Source: Reichenbachiella ulvae
GTDB taxonomy: Bacteria; Bacteroidota; Bacteroidia; Cytophagales; Cyclobacteriaceae
DNA: 64,000 nucleotides
Assembly: GCF_025833875.1 (NCBI RefSeq)
Contig: NZ_JAOYOD010000001.1
Location: 1,054,001 to 1,118,000, forward strand
Direction: 5' to 3'
The notes under the pieces were generated by a model. It ran no database searches. It was not told where the DNA came from and worked only from the letters and a program-made list of their open reading frames with translations. Both the position numbers and the translations under genes were made by a program. Below are positions 57,206 to 64,000 of this stretch, piece by piece; within the stretch, counting starts at the first letter, position 1; every line of letters starts with the position of its first letter.

Positions 57206-57235
57206 ACTGCCCTGATTTTCAGGGCAGTTTTTTTT
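57206..57235. terminator. intrinsic terminator after SulP
   Basis: ACTGCCCTGA / TCAGGGCAGT with a 3-base loop, followed by eight T on the plus strand. The T-run runs into the stop codon of the convergent chemoreceptor gene. Confidence 0.88.
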
Positions 57236-59366
57236 AATCTACCTCGGCAGTTTCTAACTTCATGTTAGATTGATATTTATGTAGTTTGAATTTGCCAACT
57301 GTAGATTTCAATTCACTGGCTTTGTCTCTACAAACCTGAGTTTTGTTCATGAATACCTCCATACCAGAAGCCAATTGAGAAGCAGAACTCGCGATTTGTT
57401 CTGATCCAGCAGCACTTTCTTCTGCAATGATGATTACGTTTTCATTGCTACTCACCATAAAATTGATGTTATGTGTTTGATTCTGTGCCGTATCCAAAAT
57501 CTCTTTTGAATTAACAGAGGTTTCCTTCGACGAATCAGACAAGGTTTCGAATACTTTGGCCACTTCCACGGAGGCTTTAACCCCCGTTTTTACGTTCTTA
57601 TTCATGGTCAGCATCAGATCCTGAGCAGAGGCGGTGTCTGTTTGTACATCGCTTACCAAATCTGCAATCTCGTTTACCGATTTTCTGGCTCCTTCAGCAA
57701 GCTTTCTGATTTCTTCTGCTACTACTGCAAATCCTCTTCCAGATTCACCTGCCTGAGCGGCTTCTATCGCCGCATTAAGCGCCAAAAGGTTTGTTTGAGA
57801 AGCAATACCAGTAATGATACCAAGGACCCTTTCGATCTCCTGAGACCTGTTGGTCAAGATTTCCATTGAGTCTTTTACCTGATTGGCAGATTGTGCCGCA
57901 GTGTCAATGATTTTGATCAATTCGTCAATACTCTGTCTACCCTTCGAACTGCTTTCCAATCCTTTGGTAGCAGACTCATCGATCATCTTGGACAAATTGG
58001 CCATGTGGTCAAAGGATCTCTTTATATTTTCAATCGTGGAAGAAGATTCTTCAATTTTTAGCAATTGATTTTGAGCACCCTGGTTCATTTCGCCAATCGC
58101 TGATGAAATTTCGCTGTAAGAAATATTCATCTCACTACCATGACTCAAGATCTCAGTCGTATGATTGTCAACAGTATTGGTGGTTGTCTGAACTTCTGAA
58201 ATAAGGTCGTGAAGATTTTTGATGGCTGCATTCAGACTGTCGATCAACGCTTTCAAATCACCTTTGGCATCTCCGTGGTACTCCACTGTCAGATTACCAG
58301 CAGCCAGACCTTCAATAAGTACTTTTAATTCTGAAATAGGAGTCCTGATATTGGATAGCAAATGATTGATGGCCTGACTCAAATGCTTCCATGCACCTTG
58401 CTTTTGATCCACTTCAATTTGCAAGTTCAAATTACCTTGTTCTCCAGCTTCCTTCACCACCTGCTCAAATTCATCCACGGTTAGTTTGAGTTTGGCACGA
58501 AGATTCAGCAAGGATTGTCCTAGCTGATCTTCCTCGCTCAATGTCTCAAAGGACGTGTCAAGGTTTCCTTGTTCGATATGGCTAGCAAATTCTGAAGCTC
58601 TTAGAAGGTTTTGATCAAGGACATGAAGATTTTGAATGGCTTTAGTCAATTCATCATTCCCAGTTCGGGCATAGGTCAAATTCAATTTGCCTAAAGAAAG
58701 GTCCTTGGCTATTTCTAGAATTCTTTGAATCGGAAGCGTAATTTTCTTGTTGGTCAACCAAATGGCAATTCCGATAATTAATAGATTCAATCCAATCAAG
58801 ATATATTGGATCACATCTAAGAAACTTTGCTTTTCCTTATTTTCTCGGACATAAGATTGAACCAAAGCATTGAATTGTTTCAACATGTCTGTAGCACTTG
58901 AAGCAATAGCTTGAGCGGACTCATTGATTTCTGCTGTATTCTTCTGTTTGAGTACGCTATTAACATGATTGAAATAGGGTAACCATAGATTTTCTGTTTT
59001 TGAAAAGATATCCATGGAAGCACTAGAGGTAGGAGGGAGTAATGTGCCTTCAGGGTGTCCTGGTGCCTGGCCTCCATTTTTTAGGGCGCTAAGGGATTTG
59101 TTACAAAGTTCAGCTGCTTTCTGAAGGTTTTCTTTGGCTGATGGGTCTCCGATAGCCACTAGTTGAGAATAAAAAGCTATTCTTTGAGACAACATTCGCT
59201 GTCTGCCCGCTACATCTACCACTAACGTGTCAGCGGCTTGCTGGTTTCTGTAGTGAGATATGATGTAAAAATTGATAACAGAGAGCAAGAGAAAAAGGAT
59301 AGGAATCAAACTGATCTTTACCCCCAAGCTCAAATTGTTAATAGCGTTCATTATCCTCCTGATCAT
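57234..59366 (-). CDS. PilJ-type methyl-accepting chemotaxis protein
   Basis: The 710 residues have TM1 (about 15-35), an extracytoplasmic type-IV-pili MCP N-terminal domain (VVDVAGRQRMLSQRIAFYSQL is its signature), TM2 (about 183-203), HAMP domains (about 205-390) and the MCP signalling domain with tip GIASQTNLLALNAAIEAAQAGESGRGFAVVAEEIRKLAEGARKS. The N-terminal type occurs in nitrate/nitrite sensors (NarX-like) and PilJ. Starts at 59366 or at the ATG 15 bases later. No cheA or cheW gene is nearby. Confidence 0.92.
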   Translation of the reverse strand: MIRRIMNAINNLSLGVKISLIPILFLLLSVINFYIISHYRNQQAADTLVVDVAGRQRMLSQRIAFYSQLVAIGDPSAKENLQKAAELCNKSLSALKNGGQAPGHPEGTLLPPTSSASMDIFSKTENLWLPYFNHVNSVLKQKNTAEINESAQAIASSATDMLKQFNALVQSYVRENKEKQSFLDVIQYILIGLNLLIIGIAIWLTNKKITLPIQRILEIAKDLSLGKLNLTYARTGNDELTKAIQNLHVLDQNLLRASEFASHIEQGNLDTSFETLSEEDQLGQSLLNLRAKLKLTVDEFEQVVKEAGEQGNLNLQIEVDQKQGAWKHLSQAINHLLSNIRTPISELKVLIEGLAAGNLTVEYHGDAKGDLKALIDSLNAAIKNLHDLISEVQTTTNTVDNHTTEILSHGSEMNISYSEISSAIGEMNQGAQNQLLKIEESSSTIENIKRSFDHMANLSKMIDESATKGLESSSKGRQSIDELIKIIDTAAQSANQVKDSMEILTNRSQEIERVLGIITGIASQTNLLALNAAIEAAQAGESGRGFAVVAEEIRKLAEGARKSVNEIADLVSDVQTDTASAQDLMLTMNKNVKTGVKASVEVAKVFETLSDSSKETSVNSKEILDTAQNQTHNINFMVSSNENVIIIAEESAAGSEQIASSASQLASGMEVFMNKTQVCRDKASELKSTVGKFKLHKYQSNMKLETAEVD

Positions 59367-59514
59367 AATTAATTCGTCGTTTTATCAGTCATCACACATG
59401 CGTGTAATGTTATTTCTTGTAATTGTAATCTTTCCGGTAATGCTGCTTAATGTCGTGCAATTTACGATGATGTCACTTCTGATAAAAGAAAGTAAAAGAA
59501 TCAATTTTATTTAA

Positions 59515-59529
59515 TGCAATAGTGTTGCA
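59515..59529 (+). promoter_or_regulatory. inverted repeat upstream of Fur/Zur gene, candidate operator
   Basis: TGCAA TAGTG TTGCA lies 24 bases before the ATG of the Fur-family gene. It is short but symmetric and placed where an autoregulatory zinc-responsive operator would be expected. Assignment to Zur is inference. Confidence 0.4.
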
Positions 59530-59552
59530 AAAAGTCTAATATTGCCACCGAT

Positions 59553-59969
59553 ATGCAATTTTCAGAACTAAAGAATTTTCTCAAGCAACACAAGCTCAGG
59601 GTAACTGATTGTAGGTTAGATGTTTTACAATTATTTAAATCAAAAAAACATGCTTTGACAAGTAGGGTTTTGGAGGATGAGCTGACTGGATATGATCGTG
59701 TGACCTTGTTTAGAACACTTAATACTTTCATTGAAGCAGGTATAGTTCATAAAATACCGGATGATTCTGGTGTGGCTAGGTATGGCGTCTGTGATAGCAA
59801 GTGTGATGCAGAAGCCCATCATCATGATCACGTTCATTTCAAATGCGATGAGTGCGGCAATGTAGATTGTCTGCCGACACATCATGTTCCTCGAATTGAG
59901 ATCCCAGGCTATATAATAAAGGACTCAAACATGATTCTAAATGGTTTGTGTAGAGCTTGTAATGGTTGA
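59553..59969 (+). CDS. Fur-family regulator (Zur-like)
   Basis: The 138-residue protein has the Fur winged helix (KLRVTDCRLDVLQLF, LTGYDRVTLFRTLNTFIEAGIVHKI), the metal-site histidines AEAHHHDHVHFKCDECGN, and a second CxxC at the C-terminus (CRAC) that together with CDEC forms the structural zinc site. It is followed 7 bases later by a TonB receptor and a His-rich lipoprotein, so a role as zinc-uptake regulator is likely rather than iron. Confidence 0.9.
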   Translation: MQFSELKNFLKQHKLRVTDCRLDVLQLFKSKKHALTSRVLEDELTGYDRVTLFRTLNTFIEAGIVHKIPDDSGVARYGVCDSKCDAEAHHHDHVHFKCDECGNVDCLPTHHVPRIEIPGYIIKDSNMILNGLCRACNG

Positions 59970-59975
59970 CAGAAC

Positions 59976-62357
59976 ATGAAGTGGATTTTAATAGTTAACC
60001 TGGTCTTATTGTCAATTTTTTCTCATGCTCAGTCTCGTCTTGAGGGCAGGGTGATCGATGAAGAAACTAAGGAGGGGATTCCTGGTGTAATCGTTGAGAT
60101 ACATGAGTTGGAGCGTGGGGTGTTGACTAATCCTGATGGGTATTTCTATTGGGATGGCATTCGAAAGGCCAACTATCATTTACATTTTAGTTATTTGGGT
60201 TATCAGGCGGTTACGCGGGTCATAGGAGCGGATGAATTCGATGAATTGATAGAGGTGAGGTTAAAGCCTACGTCATTGGAGTTGAACGAAGTGCTCATCG
60301 AATCCAATCATTATAAAACTGGCCCTAAAGAACAGACCCTTTCAATGGAAATCTTGGATACCGATTTCTTATTGAAGAATCGTAAAGGCTCTTTTGTAGG
60401 TTCTTTAGAGAATCTGCCAGGAGTCAACACCATCAATACTGGTGTGGGAATATCAAAACCCGTTATTCGTGGCATGAGCTTCAACCGTGTCATTGTCAAT
60501 GACAAAGGAATAAAACAGGAAGGACAACAGTGGGGTAGTGATCATGGTTTGGAGATCGATATGTTCGAGCCTGGTAGGGTAGAAGTAGTTAAAGGTCCCT
60601 CGTCACTCCAATATGGCTCAGACGGGTTAGGAGGTGTGATTAATATCTTTCCGCCAGCTGTACCCAATTCTGATGGGCATAAGGGGACCCTCCAACTCTT
60701 GTACAAATCTAATAACCATCTATTGGGTACATCCACGAGCATAGAAGGTAAAATGAATGCCTTTGTATACCGAGCAAGGTTTAGTACGCAGGACTTTGGA
60801 GACTACCGTGTACCAGCGGATGAGTTTAATTATAATGGCACTATCAACCCAATATTTGATGAACATCTGAAAAATACGGCTGGACGAGAAAGGAATTTTA
60901 GCCTCATGGCTGGAGTAAAAAAGGATTGGGGACATTCTACGCTTACCATTAGTAATTTCCAACAGCGAGTGGGATTGTTTCCAGGTGTGGTGGGGATACA
61001 GGGACTATACCAATTAGATCCTGACGGAAATAGAAGGAATATCGATCAGCCACGGCAAGAAACGGATCATTTCAAGGTGATTTCTAACACCAATTTGCTT
61101 TTAGGAAGGAATTGGCTTGAATTAGACCTGGGCTATCAAAGAAATCTCCGAAAGGAAATATCTCAACCCCACAATGGTCAGCTGGTAACAGGCGACCCTA
61201 ATTTGGCCTTGCATTTGGACTTGCAGACTGTCACGCTCAATGCTCGATATTATTTGCATCAACATGCCGATCATAGTCGAACTGTAGGCATTCAGGGTCA
61301 ATATCAGGTCAATCAAGTCAAAGGATTTGAACATCTGATACCTGACTATAAGTCGTCGGCCATTGGAGCCTATCTATACGAAGAACATAGTTGGTGGGAG
61401 CATATGACACTTACAGGAGGGTTGAGAATCGATTATGCCAATAGGAATATATCGAGTTTTCGCCAACCTATAGTGGATGCGGATCAAAATGTGATACGCT
61501 ATTATGAGAGAAATCCCGAAGTAGACAGAAATTTCGGGAATTACTCGGCTGCTATAGGTCTTTCCTATTATCCGAGCAGTTCTTTCAACGCCAAGTTGAA
61601 TATTGGTAGTAGTTATAAAGTGCCTTCAGCAAATGAGTTGAGCATTAATGGGATTCATCATGGGACTTTTAGACATGAATTGGGGGATGCTGATCTTGAG
61701 TCAGAAAGAGGCTGGCAAGGGGATTTGAGCCTGAGCTATCAGAAATCAAACCTTAGTTTAGTGGTAACTCCATTCGCCTCTTATTTTACCAATTTTATTT
61801 ATTTATCACCTTCCCCACAGTTTTCTACAAGTTTGGATGAGGATGCGTTTTTTGAAAGTACCCAGGTTTTTCAATACAAGCAGCATGATGCCTTTTTTGC
61901 TGGATCAGAGGTGACGCTAGAGTTTCATCCAATAGATCAATTGCACTGGCAGACTGCTTTCGAATACATCTACAACTATAATTTGGAGACCTATCTTCCA
62001 CTGCCCCTGACTCCTCCCGCTTCCCTATTTTCAGAGCTTGATTATGAATGGGAGTTTGGAAGTAAGGGAATGAAGGATCTAGAAATTGGTTTAAATGCCA
62101 AATGGGTCTGGGATCAAAACAGGGTAGATAGAAATGAGAGAGTTACCGAAGGGTACTTCGTTTTGGGAGCCACGCTTGGAACCGGATTTAGGCTGGGGAA
62201 TCAGGAAGTCAATTTGTTCCTTTCGGCTAGCAATCTGTTAGACCAGACTTATATGAATCACTTGAGTCGATATAGACTCCTGAATTTGCCAGAACAGGGG
62301 CGCAATTTTTCTGTGTCCCTTCATATACCATTGTTTAATCATTCAAAATCAACATAA
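59976..62357 (+). CDS. TonB-dependent receptor, probable zinc or metal uptake
   Basis: The 793 residues start with a signal peptide (ending FSHAQ), a CarboxypepD_reg domain (LEGRVIDEETKEGIPGVIVEI), a plug (SLENLPGVNTINTGVGISKPVIRGMSFNRV ... GPSSLQYGSDGLGGVINIFP) and a 22-strand barrel ending in a Phe-type strand. Together with the Zur-like and His-rich genes it resembles ZnuD-type zinc receptors. A second helper such as TonB is not nearby. Confidence 0.9.
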   Translation: MKWILIVNLVLLSIFSHAQSRLEGRVIDEETKEGIPGVIVEIHELERGVLTNPDGYFYWDGIRKANYHLHFSYLGYQAVTRVIGADEFDELIEVRLKPTSLELNEVLIESNHYKTGPKEQTLSMEILDTDFLLKNRKGSFVGSLENLPGVNTINTGVGISKPVIRGMSFNRVIVNDKGIKQEGQQWGSDHGLEIDMFEPGRVEVVKGPSSLQYGSDGLGGVINIFPPAVPNSDGHKGTLQLLYKSNNHLLGTSTSIEGKMNAFVYRARFSTQDFGDYRVPADEFNYNGTINPIFDEHLKNTAGRERNFSLMAGVKKDWGHSTLTISNFQQRVGLFPGVVGIQGLYQLDPDGNRRNIDQPRQETDHFKVISNTNLLLGRNWLELDLGYQRNLRKEISQPHNGQLVTGDPNLALHLDLQTVTLNARYYLHQHADHSRTVGIQGQYQVNQVKGFEHLIPDYKSSAIGAYLYEEHSWWEHMTLTGGLRIDYANRNISSFRQPIVDADQNVIRYYERNPEVDRNFGNYSAAIGLSYYPSSSFNAKLNIGSSYKVPSANELSINGIHHGTFRHELGDADLESERGWQGDLSLSYQKSNLSLVVTPFASYFTNFIYLSPSPQFSTSLDEDAFFESTQVFQYKQHDAFFAGSEVTLEFHPIDQLHWQTAFEYIYNYNLETYLPLPLTPPASLFSELDYEWEFGSKGMKDLEIGLNAKWVWDQNRVDRNERVTEGYFVLGATLGTGFRLGNQEVNLFLSASNLLDQTYMNHLSRYRLLNLPEQGRNFSVSLHIPLFNHSKST

Positions 62358-62361
62358 TAAA

Positions 62362-63186
62362 ATGAAGAAGAATTCATTGTTACTTTTAGGCGCTTTTGCA
62401 TTATTTGCTTGTGAATCAGATAATAATGTTCCCGATCTTACAGCTCCGGTAATAACACTAGTAGAACCCCATGAAGGTGATTTGGTAGAAGCTGGGTCGC
62501 ATATTCATGTGATAGGAACGGTTACAGATGACGAAGATTTGGGGATGCTCAATATTACTGTTCATGATAACTTTAATGGCCATGGCCATGGTCGAAAATT
62601 GGCTGCATTCTCCATTAACCAAAGCTTGTCTATGACGGGTACTTTATTTGATCTGGATCATGAGATATTGGTTGCGGAAGATGCAACTGCTGGCCCTTAC
62701 CACGTCGTATTACAAGCCACTGATGCGGTCGGTAACGGGACATCATTTGAGGATGGATCAAGTCAAGAGAGAGAAATATGGATTACCAATACATCCATGG
62801 CGATCACGCATTTTGAAAATGAATTAGGTGAAGAGGTGACTCATTATGAAGCCACTGCAGGGGCTGCATTAAGTTTTTATGGTTTGATCGAAGATCAAGT
62901 AGGAACCATTGAGCATGTGACTGTATATGTAGAACATTTGGAACTTGCGGATCATGATCACAGTCATGCCAGGACCTTAGCTGAGACGGCTGTATACGAA
63001 AAGGATTTTGAACTAGGAGGAGTTGAGTCAGTTCGGATAGAGGACCTTTTGGCCAATGAGAGTATTATAGTGTCACAGGATTACCTGGATCAATTGGCAA
63101 CAGATGAGCATTTGTCGCTGATTATTCTGAGTAAAGATACGGATGGGAACTTTTCGCGATTCTCAATAGAACTTCATTTTGACTAA
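62362..63186 (+). CDS. DUF4625-type His-rich lipoprotein
   Basis: Lipobox LFACES (Cys17) and a 270-residue body of two Ig-like halves: LTAPVITLVEPHEGDLVEAGSHIHVIGTVTDDEDLGMLNITVHDNFNGHGHGRK and the second with DHDHSHAR. The many His clusters suggest zinc binding at the cell surface for delivery to the TonB receptor five bases upstream. DUF4625 proteins are uncharacterised, so the zinc role is inference from composition and context. Confidence 0.82.
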   Translation: MKKNSLLLLGAFALFACESDNNVPDLTAPVITLVEPHEGDLVEAGSHIHVIGTVTDDEDLGMLNITVHDNFNGHGHGRKLAAFSINQSLSMTGTLFDLDHEILVAEDATAGPYHVVLQATDAVGNGTSFEDGSSQEREIWITNTSMAITHFENELGEEVTHYEATAGAALSFYGLIEDQVGTIEHVTVYVEHLELADHDHSHARTLAETAVYEKDFELGGVESVRIEDLLANESIIVSQDYLDQLATDEHLSLIILSKDTDGNFSRFSIELHFD

Positions 63187-63192
63187 TCTATC

Positions 63193-64000
63193 TTAAAAGA
63201 ACTTACTGTCGAAATTGACAAGGAAGAGTTCGCTCTTGGCACGTGTCATTGCGGTGTAGGACCACCTGATGAAATCTTGCGGATCGAACTCTTCTCCTAA
63301 ATACCCTTGATCCACAAATACTGCGTCCCACTGACCACCTTGTGATTTGTGACAGGTCAGGGCATAGGCATATTTGATCTGGAGTGCGTTGAGATAGGGA
63401 TCCTCCTTCATGGCCTCTTTCTGTTTACCTTTTGGTAAATCCTGATAATCCTTCAATACACTTTGATACAAGGTTAAATTTTGTTCGCGATTGAGTGATG
63501 GACTGTACATGTGAAGACCGTCCAAAATCACTTTGACTTCAAATGGATTTACATCAGGGTAGTCTACGAGTTGGATTTCTAAATCGGCAAATCTGAATCC
63601 GTGAATTTCTTCGTCCCTTTTGATCTTTCTCACCTCAATAAAATCACCATTAGCCAGGAAACCAGATGGTACTTCATCTGTCGCAAAATTGTAGTTGTTT
63701 CTAGAGATCATTAGTAGATCGCCTGCCTCTAGTTCTTCTTCCCGATAGAGTAGATTGTTACGGATATAATGATTGTACATCACCGCATTTTTGTTAGACC
63801 TACAGATAATAAGCGTATTTTCTATCCCGTACTTGTCATGGGCATATCTGAGGCCGTCTTCTAGCCGTTCGGCGGTCATTCGAAATATATCCGGGTGTTT
63901 CTGGGTATGAAGCTTTATCAATTGATCTTTGGTGCCTAGTACATTTCTCAATGAGGTGGCATTTACCAGGATGCCACTTCCTTCAGCTTGCCTGGTGATT
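63193..64000 (-). CDS. RecD-like ATP-dependent DNA helicase, 3' part
   Basis: The reading frame is open to the right edge (64000), so the N-terminal part with the Walker A motif lies outside. Seen are RQAEGSGILVNATSLRN near the edge, the UvrD_C_2-type motif YAYALTCHKSQGGQWDAVFVDQ and WSYTAMTRAKSELFLVNF, which correspond to superfamily-1 motifs V-VI of RecD/Pif1-like helicases. The internal start at 63951 is a TTG inside the gene and is not used. It unwinds DNA in repair or replication. Confidence 0.88.
   Translation of the reverse strand, partial: ITRQAEGSGILVNATSLRNVLGTKDQLIKLHTQKHPDIFRMTAERLEDGLRYAHDKYGIENTLIICRSNKNAVMYNHYIRNNLLYREEELEAGDLLMISRNNYNFATDEVPSGFLANGDFIEVRKIKRDEEIHGFRFADLEIQLVDYPDVNPFEVKVILDGLHMYSPSLNREQNLTLYQSVLKDYQDLPKGKQKEAMKEDPYLNALQIKYAYALTCHKSQGGQWDAVFVDQGYLGEEFDPQDFIRWSYTAMTRAKSELFLVNFDSKFF

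Overview
The window is one contiguous stretch of a chromosome from the phylum Bacteroidota, most likely a marine or aquatic member of the Cytophagales (Reichenbachiella or Fulvivirga-like; this placement is inference). The evidence is moderate-to-low GC, an almost complete lack of Shine-Dalgarno sequences, a TAnnTTTG-type promoter box upstream of the thiamine operon, and typical families: PD40/OmpA proteins, Reg_prop/Y_Y_Y histidine kinase, WG repeats, DUF4136, DUF4625, YARHG, DUF2306 and a CarboxypepD_reg TonB receptor. No rRNA, tRNA, CRISPR, transposase or phage gene was recognised.

Layout. 0-2 kb is eroded: a frameshifted truC and an internally deleted DUF481 gene. 1.8-10.6 kb holds a receiver protein, PEP carboxylase (ppc) and a TPR histidine kinase followed by a response regulator with a degenerate phosphatase domain and a secreted protein. 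10.6-13.2 kb has a glycosyltransferase and a WG-repeat protein. 13.3-19.3 kb is a tight thiamine operon thiS-C-tenI-D-E-G-H on the minus strand, led by a TPP riboswitch and a recognisable promoter. 19.4-22.8 kb has a WD40 protein, a LuxR-type regulator, CvfB and a GlcG-like protein. 23-28.6 kb has a tandem-PAS kinase with its receiver, an outer-membrane gene broken by one stop codon, another receiver and a LamB-like porin.

28.6-36.5 kb has yefM-yoeB, a DdpX/VanX-like dipeptidase with DUF2306, a YARHG lipoprotein with an L,D-transpeptidase, an AraC regulator divergent from aldehyde dehydrogenase plus DUF779, and a Crp/Fnr regulator. 36.6-40.2 kb is an uncharacterised four-gene operon (TIGR02594/NlpC-like hydrolase with peptidoglycan-binding domain, multi-pass membrane protein, small protein, secreted protein) and is the best candidate for an undescribed system. 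41.2-43.8 kb has a HAD phosphatase, a decayed BamA-like surface-antigen gene and two envelope proteins. 43.9-46.9 kb is arsenic-related: arsR-arsI-arsC on the minus strand and terB-like, DUF2306 and an ArsN2-like acetyltransferase on the plus strand.

46.9-64 kb has several outer-membrane and signalling proteins (a barrel protein, an OmpA/PD40 protein, a propeller-type histidine kinase), a SulP transporter, a PilJ-type chemoreceptor, a probable zinc-uptake operon (Fur/Zur, TonB receptor, His-rich DUF4625 lipoprotein) and the 3' part of a RecD-like helicase cut by the window edge. Three orphan intrinsic terminators in divergent or gene-free intervals suggest unannotated small RNAs. Four genes are visibly broken in 64 kb.
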